Notes: generated from the sequence alone by a model not told the origin. A stretch of DNA of 64,000 nucleotides from Xanthoparmelia taractica (GCA_033085395.1 JANQBS010000046.1:62001-126000); one strand, 5' to 3'. Shown: positions 19,255-29,994, numbered from the stretch's first letter. Numbers and translations are program-made.

Positions 19255-21688
19255 TCAAACCTCCTGGATATAATTCGCAGGCACACTCTTCGTTATACCA
19301 CCTTTTTCGACATCCGCCCATCCATCTCCAGTGTCTTTATTTACAAGCACAAACCTTTCCCCTTCACTCATGCTCCACTCTGCATCGCTTCGTGAGTCGT
19401 AATCATACAATGCTTCTACGTATTTCAATTTCTTCGCTCCTCGTTTGGGGGCAACCATGGGGCCTTTCTTCTTTCCAGGTATGCTCCCTGTGAGGGAGGT
19501 GGAAGAGTTGGAGTAGGAGGAGACGGGTCTTTCCAAGACCGGAGGAGTGGCAAGGATTTCGAGGTATGATGTTGGAACAAGGCCGACGGTGTGAGCGTTG
19601 AGACGGACAGATGTCCAGCCGGAGCCATCTGATTCTGTTAGCGTCGACGTTAACGTGAGGGACCTGAAAATGTTTTCACACGCACCATCCAGCTCGACGA
19701 TTGAGACTTCATCACCCTCCTCCACTGTTACTTCTCCTTCCGTGGTCGCCTGATAAGCATAGTTCATTCTTCCTCGCTGTTCTGTTGGATGTGCTGTACT
19801 TGAGCCGCCTCCGCTTGGAACGTTACCCGGCATCTCCGCGACATACTGCGTAGGCGGCGGGGCCACAATTCTATTCTTTCTCATCGTGGCTGGCTTGCTT
19901 GCCGGAGGTGGAGATCCTGCACCATCTGTACCCGTATCTTCAGTCTGCACCTTTCCAGAAACTGATCTATTTGCGCTAGCCGCATATCCCGAGCTGAGAG
20001 TATCCATAGTGTTACTCCTACTCAATGCTGGTAGCTCTGTGACGTTGTCTGGAGGTCTTCCATTACTGGGTGGAGCAACCTTGGACGCTGCCTGTCTTTC
20101 CGCTTTCAATTTCTTTTTCCCTTCTTTAGACTGCTCTCCGGGACATTGCGCTGGGACTTTGAGCTCGCATTTGCTGTGGCATGTATAGCCGCAATCTTGA
20201 CAATCAAATCCCTTGGCCGACAGCCCCCATATCCTCTCTCCACAGAGATCGCAATTGGTGGGAACCTTGAAAGTCTGAGATTTGAACGTATGATTCTGAG
20301 CTCCAAGTGATACGTCGCCGACTGTCGAAGTAATCGTATGCGTCTCGACCTCGGCGGTCAATCGTTGTCGTTCAACCTCATGGAGGAGCTCTTGAGCGTT
20401 GAACATTGCCTTCACCATTTCCACCTCATCTCGCCTGTCTTTGCCTTGTCGTATGTTTTTCCGTATCATCTTAACGGCTTCGACTTCTCTCCTCCTCCTG
20501 TCCACTTCTTGCTTGAGGTCCCTCAGCTGGCTCTTACTCTTGCCCAGCACATTCCGCAGGTAGATCTTGGCTGTCTCGTCAATTGCCATTGCACTGTCAT
20601 CCAACCAGACGGGACTCGGCTCGAAGACCATATCCGGGGGTTCTTGCCACGGTGCCACATTATGCCGTACAAACATCATTGAGTCTAACCTCGGATCATT
20701 GCGTGGAATCTCGGAGCCAAGGCGTTGGAGGTGGTCGGTACTTCGAGAAAGGGCAGATGTTTCTAAGTTGACAGCGTGAGACCATAATAAATTCACTTGG
20801 TTGACTCGGGTCTCCGACAGATCTTGTAAGCTCTAAGTCGTGGTCAAAACATGCGATGACTGCACCGACGGGTAGCAATGGACCTTACGTCTAACAGATC
20901 GGGAACGTACTCATGGTAGTATTTTTCCTTCTGCCGATTTGTAACGTTGATATTAATAAGATAGGTGTTCTACGTACACAAGTGAGCAGACAGCTTCGTC
21001 TGAGGTCGTAGTGTTCTGATCATGGTCTTACCTTTAAGTTATGCATCTCCACTATTTGTTGCTGGTATGCACTTTGTGCTTTATTCTTGCTATGATCAAA
21101 CGAGGACTCGGTCTTCTTCCGCCTGCTCTCGACCTCTTGGCAAGCACCATCATACCGCCCCTTGGTTTTCTTCAGGTCACCATACGACAGATCGCGCTCT
21201 CTTTCCAGCTTCGCCGCATATTCAGCGTGACTTTTCCGTATCTCCTCATATCGTACGGCTAGATTCTTCAGCGGATCAGCGATCTGTAGGACAAGCTCTG
21301 CGGAATATCGGTCATGTTCTGCGGCTCTTAATTCCAGTGTAGAGAGTTGGGTAGTCCACGTCGTAAGAGAAGCACTGCATGCACACTTTCGTCAGATGAG
21401 ATTTGTGTAATTGCCGGCAAGTCACGCTTACCACTCCAAGGACCCCGGCGTCATGCTTGGGGTGTCCCCTACGCTTAGGCTACTAGACCGCTTCGCTTTC
21501 TTTTCAAAATTCTTCCTAGCTAAGCCTAACAGCTTGGAGCTGTACTCTTTTTCAATCGCGGCTCTCTCCCGATAGAACTGCTGTATATCATCAAGCCAAG
21601 TGACTCCGTTTGCAACCCAAGCATTGACTGGTTTGAAGCCATCCTTGAGTTCGGCGCCGAATCTCGGCGCGATGTCTACTTCAGCCAT
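19255..21688 (-). CDS. BZZ1: Bzz1: F-BAR / C1 / tandem SH3 actin-assembly protein
   Basis: Five exons: 21432-21688, 21032-21374, 20889-20969, 19686-20832 and 19255-19634; 735 residues. Order: FCH/F-BAR coiled coil (FGAELKDGFKPVNAWV to RVNQVNLLWSHAV), a zinc-binding C1 domain (HTFKSQTFKVPTNCDLCGE to CELKVPAQC), and two SH3 domains (MNYAYQATTEGEVTVEEGD; KYVEALYDYDSRSDAEWS, ending VPANYIQEV). Bzz1 binds Las17/WASP and activates Arp2/3-driven actin assembly at endocytic sites, curving membrane through the F-BAR. ARP2 is encoded about 13 kb away, probably by chance. The last intron (19635-19685) is 51 nt, divisible by three and without stops in frame, so an unspliced form would add 17 residues in the first SH3. 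Confidence 0.95.
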
Positions 21689-22289
21689 GATTTTGCTACC
21701 GCTCGAGCCTAGGAAAGAATATTCTGACCCAGTCCATAAAGAAGAAGAGGGTCACAATCAAGCTGATAAGTATGGGGAAGTTCAAGTAGTAGATGTAGAC
21801 CAGTCCAAAGGCCAAGTTAGCAAGCCTATAGACGGAGTAAAGAGTAAAGAAACAATGGCCTAGGATAAGATCCATGAGAAGGGGCTAACGTTTTATGGCA
21901 AGGCTCCCGGATAGCGGCCGCTCTTCCGTGAGCTTGATGTCTTGCAGCTGTCAGCTATGCCTGGCAAATATATAAACCAAACAACGACAGGCCTCAGACT
22001 GCTTTTGATGTATGGCTGTCCATGTTAAATGTATGAGTGTCTTTTAAAGATATACCTGGTGACTTGCCTACGCCGAGCGCCATATGGAGTTTGGCTCGAT
22101 CTACGTCCCTTAAAATATTTTCTCACTAACATGATCTCTTTCCTTTGTCACAACATCTCGACATCTTGACTTCCAGCATCTGGACCATTACAGGCCGTGT
22201 TGGAAGACTCTTTGATTTGAAGCATTCCACGTCTTAGTTATCTCTGTCAAATTTACTAGCCCACCTTAACTATCCAAAAGATATCCATC
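21689..22289. promoter_or_regulatory. divergent promoter, BZZ1 / DBP5
   Basis: 601 bp between two divergent start codons. No specific site recognised and no additional gene seen. Confidence 0.45.
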
Positions 22290-24099
22290 ATGGCTTCTCT
22301 GGAAGACCGTATCTCCAAGCCGGACAATGGTCAATCCGAGGCGAAGGACACCGGAACTGCTACTGGTACGAATGTGAATGCAGCTCCTTTCGTGCCTGGT
22401 GGTCCCACTTCATGGGCAGATGAGACGGCGGAGGCGGCGACTAATTCTGAAGCCCCTGCAGTGAACGCCGAGGCGGAGAAGGAGATGAGCGAAATTTCCA
22501 ACGCTCAGACCGATGGAGCAAGCGGGCCTGCAGGTGGCTCTACCGGAATCTATGATCCAAGCTACGAGGTCAATGTCAAGCTCAGCGACCTTCAAGCCAA
22601 CCCTGATGACCCTCTCTACTCAATCAAATCATTTGAAGAGCTTGGCTTGTAAGTCTATCTCTAGCTAAATCCTATGCGTTCAAGCTCTGATGTTCTCATC
22701 AGGCATGAGAATATTCTGAAAGGCATCTATCAGATGCGTTTTACCAAGCCATCCAAAATCCAGGAGAAGGCTCTGCCCCTCTTGCTTCGTGATCCTCCTA
22801 CCAACATGATCGGACAATCTCAATCTGGAACCGGAAAGACGGCAGCTTTCGTTCTGAATATTCTGTCACGCCTTGACTACTCTCCTAATATGGTCAACAC
22901 CCCTCAAGCTCTTGTACTTGCGCCAAGCCGTGAGCTGGCCCGTCAGATCCTTGGAGTCATTCAAATCATGGGATACTTCGTCGAAGGGCTGACCTCGGGT
23001 GTCGCTATTCCAACGGAGGTCGCAAACCGCAATAGAGATGGCCTTAAAGTTCAGATCGTTGTCGGCACCCCCGGGACTACTATGGACATGATCAAACGCC
23101 GCCAACTGGTGGCTGACAAGATCAAAGTCCTTGTCCTTGACGAGGCCGACAACATGCTGGATCAGCAAGGTCTTGGAGATCAATGTATCCGAGTCAAGCA
23201 GTAAGTGTAACGTTGGGTAGGTTGAGTTGGGCTTTCTAATTGGAATTCCAGACTGCTGCCCAAGACTATCCAGGTGGTACTCTTCTCGGCCACTTTCCCC
23301 AATCATGTCGTCGAGTACGCCAGTAGATTTGCACCAAACGCGAATCAAATTACTTTGAGACATGAGGAGCTTACCGTTGAGGGCATCAAGCAGCTGTACC
23401 TTGATTGTCCTACAGAGACAGATAAGTATGACGCATTGGTCCGTCTGTATGGTCTGATGACCATTGGATCATCCATTATCTTTGTTAGAGTAATGCTATC
23501 CAGCCAACTAGCAAAAGATGTAAGCTAAGATTTACGCAGACTCGCAAAACTGCCCTGGAAATCGAGAGACGTATGAACGCAGAGAACCATACTGTTGCCT
23601 GCTTGACTGGAGAATTCGAGCCAGCTCAGCGTGACGTTATCATCGACTCATTCCGTAGCGGCCACTCCAAGGTTCTCATCACCACCAATGTTCTTTCTCG
23701 TGGTATTGATGTCCAAACCGTCTCCCTTGTGGTTAACTATGTGAGTCTCGTAGACTGCGACTAAGTATTGTCTAATTGACCGCTTCTCAGGACCTACCTG
23801 ACGACGGTCGCGGCCACGCTGACCATCAGACTTATCTTCATCGTATCGGTCGTACCGGCCGCTTTGGACGTGTCGGTGTCGCAATCAGCCTTATCTCGGG
23901 CCCCCGGAGCTATCAACTGATCAAGGAGATTTCCAACTATTTTGGTGTCGACTTGATATCACTTCCCCACGACGACTGGGACACAGTCGAAGAGATTATC
24001 AAGAAAGTCATCAAGAGCTCTCGTGCTGGATTGAACTTCCAGACTACTAATGCCGCGGCGACTGGACCATCTCAGGGCACTAAAGATGGCAGCATGTAA
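22290..24099 (+). CDS. DBP5: DEAD-box RNA helicase Dbp5
   Basis: Five exons: 22290-22648, 22703-23200, 23252-23489, 23540-23740 and 23791-24099, with introns of 50-54 nt; 534 residues. DEAD-box motifs in order: Q motif (FTKPSKIQEKALP), Walker A SQSGTGKTAA, APSRELARQ, VLDEADNML, FSATFPNHV, IIFVRTRKTALEIE, LTTNVLSRGIDV-type motif V and HRIGRTGRFGR. The flanking sequences, including YDPSYEV and the SIKSFEELGL helix before the core, fit Dbp5, which works at the cytoplasmic face of the nuclear pore with Gle1/InsP6 to strip export factors from mRNA and also aids termination. The N-terminal 90 residues are Ala/Glu-rich and longer than in yeast. All exon joins were checked for frame. Confidence 0.96.
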
Positions 24100-24784
24100 G
24101 CATTGAATGAACTCGACGCGAATACCATCCTGGCACCATGGCACTGAGATCTACCACTCCTGGCGGTTGAAGCGAGATGAATTCCACAATCCAATAACGC
24201 ACAGTCTTGTAAACACGCAGAGTCAAGGGGAGAAGGCAGTTTCCAGGCCAATGTCGCAACGGGCGAAATGCTAACTAGATCTGGGCTTTGCAGGGTACAG
24301 TCTGGTAGTGATTGGATGTGAAGCGTTCTTGACCTACGACATGACGGCAAAAGTTATGGCAGAAGGCAATAGGGAATGCATGAGCAGGCGAATGGCGTGA
24401 GGAGGGCTTCTACAGAATTTTCAGCAGCGAGCACCAGAGTCTGCGAGCTTTTGCTATGGCATAGACATAGATAGGCTTGAATGAGCCAGATGATCTTGCA
24501 CTTCTCTGGCCTGAATGCTCCAAAAGTGATTTCCCGGTCCACGGAAAAGTGACCTTCTTCCATGTCTGTTCGTTGCTTCACTCCCTATCCGATGGGTGAG
24601 TTGCTCAGAGAATTGGCGACTGGATTGCAGAAGCGAGGACGACTATCCCACGAACAAAAGCCAAGAATACAATCCTCCAATATGTTCGTTAGCTTTGCTG
24701 GTAAGAATTCAACATACAGTCCAATATGATCTGAACAAAGCCAAAAGCTACAGCAACCCATTTCCCTTCCATCTCCTCCGCTCC
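24100..24784. other. intergenic, convergent 3' regions
   Basis: 685 bp between the stops of DBP5 and the methionine-sulfoxide reductase. Short frames only. Nothing supported. Confidence 0.45.
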
Positions 24785-25581
24785 TCAACCATCCCAATCA
24801 CAGCTCTCCGCAAGCAACGCCGCCAAATCCCCCAACCCCTCCTCATCCACCTCGTCAAACCCTCCCACCTCCGTACAATCAACATCGATAATCGCAACTA
24901 CCTACATCCATCCATCAGCACAGCCACTCAACCAATCCTCCGCCAATACCTATCCATCCCAACTCACCTCCCCACCTTTCCCACCCAAAACCGGCACCAC
25001 AATCTCGCTCCTACTCTCCCCATCGCAAGCTATATGCCTCGGAAACTCACGGACGTCCGCGACGCTCAATATCTTTTTTTCAGCGGCGGCGGTACCGCAT
25101 ACGCCCCTGCCGATGGCGATGCTTTGGCATGCCGGGCGGCCGTGGAAGGGACCGAGGAGTAGAGTGCTGGGTTCGGAGCGGTGGACTGTGTAGAAGCCGG
25201 CCCAGTTTACGTGGTTGGAGGGTGGGGGGAGGGATTTGTAGAAGTGCCAGAGGAGGGAGGAGGTGTTGGCTAGGTTGCTTGACCAGTAACCTATAGTCAG
25301 CTTCTTGCGGGAGAGTGGGTGTAATGGTGCGTTAAAGGGGACTTACGAGACCTGTCATGTGTGGGCTGGTGTTAGCGAATGGAGAGTACCGAATTATGCG
25401 GGATCGACTACCCAGTTTCGTTGGTCGACGAAGAGGGCTTTGGCAGAGGAGAGGAGCTGGGCGTACATTTCGCGCTTTGAGGCGCCGTGGGCGAAGGTGG
25501 AGGAGTCGGCGTGGACCTGGAGGTATGTTGATATTGCATGGTGGGGATCGGGGTATTGAAGCTTTACCATACCATGATCAT
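24785..25581 (-). CDS. free methionine-(R)-sulfoxide reductase (GAF-type fRMsr)
   Basis: No single open frame reveals this gene. Five exons: 25573-25581 (ATG ATC ATG), 25412-25516, 25347-25351 (5 nt), 24968-25277 and 24785-24901; 181 residues. It reduces free L-Met-(R)-sulfoxide using thioredoxin. Signatures: HADSSTFAHGASKREMYAQ, ALFVDQRNWVSNLANTSSLL, VNWAGFYTV, LLLGPFHGRPAC90, GRGVC100GTAA, VADVREFPRHIAC124DGESRSEIVVP and VVAIIDVDC. The three cysteines at 90, 100 and 124 match the catalytic trio of the yeast enzyme (91, 101, 125). The microexon is required to make WVSNLA; without it the frame breaks. The acceptor of the third intron skips a nearer TATAG placed only a few bases after the CTGAC branch site. 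Confidence 0.92.
25347..25351 (-). other. 5-nt microexon of the fRMsr gene
   Basis: The five bases GTCTC on the minus strand lie between a good acceptor (TGACAG) and an ideal donor (GTAAGT). Their inclusion joins AACTGG to CAACCTAGCC in frame and restores the conserved NWVSNLAN. Confidence 0.85.
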
Positions 25582-26241
25582 GAGCCTCTAGCGAATGTAA
25601 GGCAGTGGCCTTTGATGGTACTCCGCTGGCTTCGTTGGTACAACACGAGTATCTTGATTAGGGTTAGGGCGGGTGGTCGACCCTAGCCCTAATTAGTCCT
25701 TTGGCTATCAGACCAACAGATATTTGAACAGTTAGACAATTTGACTACTTTACATCTATGCCTTGATGATGCAGGAAGCCAAAGACGTCCATACCAGAAA
25801 CTAGCACTAGTACCTATGGTACGGACTATTCCTCCGTCGCTCCATCGCTCGTGTGGCTCCACCGTCGCCTAGCGAGCTGGGACCTCATCCTTCTCAGGAG
25901 GCATAGCGATTAAGCAGCGATTGGTCTATTGAAGGGATCGCTGTCGGCGTTGGTTTCTGCTGTTGTGAGGCGTCTATGGGCGTAAATTTAGCCTAAGGAC
26001 GTTGAGTAGAAGGCTAGTGGGGCGCAAAGGCACCAAGTATAAGGGATGTATAGCAGCCAGAGGATGGATATAGTTTTAGCGGTTCAGGTATGAGCGTTGT
26101 GGAGATCTATGGGTCTGGCAGCTAGATGCCGAGGTACCTAAGGTATATAATGCTAAGCAAGTTCAATCCGTGTGACACTCTTGCCGTATTCGACCTACCC
26201 AACTTCAGCTGCTAGCCTTACTTCATGCTCCATGTGTTAAG
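25582..26241. other. intergenic with telomere-like inverted repeat
   Basis: 660 bp upstream of fRMsr and upstream of a pseudogene. Apart from the inverted repeat listed separately I see no gene; short words are degenerate and AT-richer than neighbouring coding DNA. Confidence 0.4.
25657..25693. repeat. inverted repeat with TTAGGG telomere-type units
   Basis: ATTAGGGTTAGGG at 25657-25669 faces CCCTAGCCCTAAT at 25681-25693 with an 11-base spacer. The arms match at 12 of 13 positions. The left arm is two exact fungal telomere units. Confidence 0.8.
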
Positions 26242-27273
26242 ATGTTAGATCCAAATATCGCAGATACCATCCACTTCGTAAGCAGCGTCTGCCTCCCAGA
26301 CACGCCTACCGTCTTCGAGCGTCTATGCAGCTCACTCCCATCCCGACTACGACGCATTACCGACGGCGAAACGGGTAAAAGGCAGAGTTTCGTAGTCTTC
26401 CAGCGCGATGTCTTCAACGAGTCTGCCTTTGCCCAAGGCTGGTTCCCTCCCCCTCCAGGGAGTACCTCTGAGACCCCGAAGCTTGACCCATAACCAGACG
26501 CACCATTCATCAAGTTGCTACCCCTTGAATACGACGACTTTGCCATTGCCGGCTATAGCGAGTTCTGCAAGCTACGGAATGCGGGTGTCATTCCCAAAGG
26601 CGTGCGTTTACAAGTCTCGCTTCCAACACCCATAAACGTCCTGAGAGTTCTGATCGAGCCATCCTGGAGGGCTACAGTCGAGCCTCTGTACGAAGCAGCC
26701 TTGCTGGCTGTTCTAAAGCGAACCCACGACGAGATACCTGCCTATGACTTGGCTATCCAGTGGGACGTGGCCTTGGAATTCGCGTACCTAGAAGGCGTTG
26801 TCTCTTCCCCATTGTGGTTCAGTCCGGCGAAAGAAGGCCTTGTAGACAGAGCATTGAAACTTGCTGCGGCTGGGGATGAGGGTGTGCAGTTGGGCTTCCA
26901 CCTTTGTTACGGCGACGTGGGCCACAGGCACTTTATTGAGCCGAGAGATACGGCTTTATTAGTTGAGGTTGCGAATATGATATTAAGGGGTGTAGAGAGG
27001 CATGTCGATTGGCTTCATATGCCTGTTCCGAAGAGTCGTGTTGATGCTGGTTACTTCGAGCCATTGAAGGGCCTGCAGATTTGACACAAAGAGCTATCTT
27101 TGGGCTTGTTGCATGCGGATGATAACGAAGGGATACGGAAAAGAATCGAGGTTGCGGCTGAATTTATCAAGCCGGTTGGGCTGGCCACTGAGTGTGGGCT
27201 GGGAAGGTCGTCACAAGCGGAATTGGACAGTATTTTTGACATTGCGAGCAGTGTTAGAGGTGCAAAGACTTGA
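26242..27273 (+). pseudogene. MetE/UROD-like protein, broken by two stops
   Basis: One continuous frame of 344 codons is interrupted by TAA at 26491-26493 and TGA at 27082-27084. Both sides of each stop belong to the same protein family. The N-part has CLPDTPTVFERLC and RRITDGETGKRQSFVVFQRD; the middle has DDFAIAGYSEFCKL, IPKGVRLQVSLPTP, LAIQWDVALEFAYLEG and GFHLCYGDVGHRHF; the tail has LGLLHADDNEGIRKR and LATECGLGR. This is a fungal family with the fold of cobalamin-independent methionine synthase, of unsettled function. Neither stop can be removed by a fungal-size intron. TAA from CAA and TGA from CGA would each need a single C-to-T change. Stop-codon readthrough is a remote alternative. 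Confidence 0.8.
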
Positions 27274-27433
27274 CGCTTATGTGCGATCGATCGGGATGAC
27301 CGTAATGTCAGTCCAATGACGGACAAGCAAGATGGCAATAATCGATTACGGTGGAACCCATTTGGATGGGAATACCACTCCATGCTTAATCTTCTTCCAT
27401 CACAACGCAAGCACTTGCAAGCTCTCCATGTTG

Positions 27434-28133
27434 CTACCCCAACCTGTCTACCTTGTTTTCCGTCCGCGCCATTTGATTGCTTAGCAGTAGCTGGATGTTT
27501 CCCTTCAGCTCCTGGAGCCGAACTCGCGTGTTTGTAGCGAGGGTCTGTACCGCCAATGCTGCCATGGCTCGCTCGAACATAGAAATTGAGTCACGTAGGC
27601 ACTTCTCGCCCTGGTAGAGACGTACTAAGCTTTCTATGATTGCTGTAGAATCAACGGAAATTCCGGCATCTGTCAACGCTATGGCTAGGTTCAAATTTGA
27701 GAGCAGAATTGAAGAGTCATTTTCACCAAGGCGCCTTTTCCGCGTTCAAAGAACGCTTCTAAAGTACTCAATAGCAGCCTCGAGATATCCGCAACCCCAA
27801 AGGACCAGTACCTACGCAGCTCGTTTCGGGCCTTCGTCTTCAAGACACTCTGTTTGAATACGGAAGTTGTTTCGAGGAGTAGAACACGGCTTTCATAGCT
27901 CTCCTCACAAGTAAGAGTTCGTAACTTCAAATCCTCGCTCTGTGGATGAAGAGGGATCTCATTACAATTGTCTTGGTCTGTCGAGCAAATCGCCTTATCT
28001 CGAGGTCGAGGAGATAGCCAGAATCCGCTCGGTCTCTGAACCGGCATATTCCTATATGACTTGCATCAATATTGGCTCTTCCTTCCCATGCGTGTCCCAT
28101 AGTTGCAAATCCATCGCTCACAGCCTCTCGTAG
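27434..28133 (-). pseudogene. probable TPR-repeat protein remnant
   Basis: On the minus strand one frame carries helical-repeat sequence: LEAAIEYFRSVL, a TGA (27746-27748), then LGENDSSILLSNLNLAIALTDAG, VRLYQGEKCLRDSISMFERA and a stop at 27434. Upstream the same frame has FRIQTECLEDEGPKRAA and a TAG (27812-27814). Further upstream the similarity jumps frame (GFATMGHAWEGRANIDAS). The pattern suits the TPR region of fungal STAND or F-box type proteins, decayed by stops and at least one frameshift. A functional spliced gene is less likely because no GT-AG pair removes both stops. Confidence 0.45.
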
Positions 28134-28824
28134 GTAAAGAAATATGATCAGTAGCCCACCGTTCCTGGTTCTCAGCGAGGTTTGGTGTACAGGGAACTCA
28201 CCACCTCCCCATTAGTCTGTCTCAGCGACTGAAGCTGGCACACTAAGTCCTGCTCCATGGTAAACAGATTATTCATTAGTCGGTGGCGGTCTGCTGTAGC
28301 TTCACCACGATGTCCATGGGTATTTATCCCTGCAGCACTGGCCATAGTGCAGTGTCCACTGTCACTACGCCCATGTGGAAGAAAAGTCCCTTGGAATTGA
28401 TGTGAATATGCGTCCGAGGGTCGGTGACAGAATTCCCTGCCGACTCTTTGGGTGTGGCTGCGGGAGAGAGTCGGCAGGGAATTTTGTCACCCGTCGGTCG
28501 AAGATCCCCGATACTCCAAAAAAAAATATCTTCCGACCGTCCCCCTACTTCAGAAGATATTGCTATGCCTTCCATGTCGCCCATGGACCCCCGGCTTGCC
28601 TGATGGTCCCACTCATAATGCTGATATGATGGTTCTGGTGGTAGTACTAGCGGTGATGCTGCCGATGTTGGTCGATGTTTTTTACCTACTCTCTTGGTCA
28701 AGCGCTAATCCGGGGATAAGAGTATCATCCCCGCTCATATGGCGATTGGATCATCCTTAAGAAATGGTCTCCCCTGCCATCTAAAGAATCTTCAAATCTG
28801 CTTTCTCAGCCGCCTGTCGCCATC
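28134..28824. other. intergenic, AKR upstream region with hairpins
   Basis: 690 bp before the aldo-keto reductase. It contains the long inverted repeat at 28423-28491 and a second, shorter one (AATATCTTC at 28525-28533 against GAAGATATT at 28553-28561). No gene seen. Confidence 0.5.
28423..28491. repeat. 25-bp inverted repeat (hairpin), MITE- or milRNA-like
   Basis: Left arm 28423-28447 and right arm 28467-28491 are reverse complements at 24 of 25 positions, with a 19-base loop. The core of the arm reads AATTCCCTGCCGACTCT. The stem is far longer than a terminator-type hairpin would need and lies in a decayed segment. Confidence 0.85.
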
Positions 28825-29994
28825 ATGCCTCTCCTCATGCAGACCGGAAAGCCTAGAGTCATCTTAGGCTTGATGACCTTCGGTCCAGATTCCTCGGCTG
28901 GAGCCCGCATCACGTCATTAGATGAATACAACAGGTGTCTTGACTACTTCCAATCACAAGGCTACAACGAGGTGGATACGGCGCGGGTATATATCGATGG
29001 TAGAGTACTGCCTGTGAAAGCATTGCGCAGGTTGAGGTGCAGGACTTGGCTGACTCGCGAGCAGGCAAGCAAGAAGCCTTCTCAGCAGAAGCACGTTGGA
29101 AAGAACGAGGCTTGACCCTCGCTACCAAATGCTACCCTGTTAAGCCCGGAACTCACAGGGCTGCTGTCATCAAAGAGCAACTTGCCGTTTCCCTGAAAGA
29201 ATTGAAGACGGATTGTGTGGACATCTTCTACTTGCATGCTCCGGATCGCTCTGTGCCTTTCCAAGAGACTTTGGAGGCAGTCAACGAGATGCATAAAGAG
29301 GGAAAGTTTGTGCAACTCGGGTTGAGCAACTATACGGCGTTCGAGGTTGCGGAGATTGTTATTATGTGCAAGGAAAGGGGTTGGGTCAGGCCGACCATTT
29401 ATCAGGGAATGTACAATTGCATTAGTATGTGCTACAAGACAAATGTCCGGTTTGTATGTCGCTGATGTTTGTGCAGCTCGTTCTTTGGAACATGAGCTTA
29501 TACCTGCCTGCCGTCGCTATGGCATTGACGTGGTCATTTACAATCCGTTGGCAGGCGGTCTTTTTTCTGGCAAAATCAAGAGCGCCGAAGTTCCTCAAGA
29601 GGGCAGGTATAGTGACACAGCTAAAAGCGGGCAGCTCTACAGGAAAAGGTACTTCAAAGACGCCACGTTTGATGCCCTTCGCCTGATTGAGCCAGTTGCT
29701 CAACGATACAACCTAACAATGGTAGAGATAGCACTCCGCTGGTGTACTCATCACTCTGCCCTGAAAATGCAAGAAGGGGGACGAGATGGTGTGATCGTTG
29801 GTGTGAGTAGCTTTGGCCAGCTCGAAAGCAATCTCAAAGATTTGGAGAAGGGCCCGCTGCCGGATGACGTGCTGAAAGCATTGGACGAAGCATGGTTGGT
29901 TGCTAAGCCTACGACGCCAAATTACTGGCATTTAGACTTGAAGTACACGTATGATACGCAGGCAGCCCTTTTCAAACCGAAATCAAAAGGTTGA
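28825..29994 (+). CDS. aldo-keto reductase, AKR7-like (aflatoxin-aldehyde reductase type)
   Basis: Three exons: 28825-28999, 29065-29424 and 29477-29994; 350 residues. NADPH-dependent reductase of aldehydes with a TIM barrel. Signatures: VILGLMTFGPDSSAG, EVDTARVYIDGKQEAFSAEA (joined across intron 1), TLATKCYP, DIFYLHAPDRSVPFQETL, FVQLGLSNYTAFEVAEI, TIYQGMYNCITRSLEHELIP (joined across intron 2) and VIYNPLAGGLFSGK. The catalytic Tyr (VYIDG), Lys (ATK) and His (YLHAPD) are present, with the Asp in EVDTA. AKR7 members reduce succinic semialdehyde and dialdehydes such as aflatoxin dialdehyde; the real substrate is unknown. It stands next to the decayed segment but is itself intact. Confidence 0.93.
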
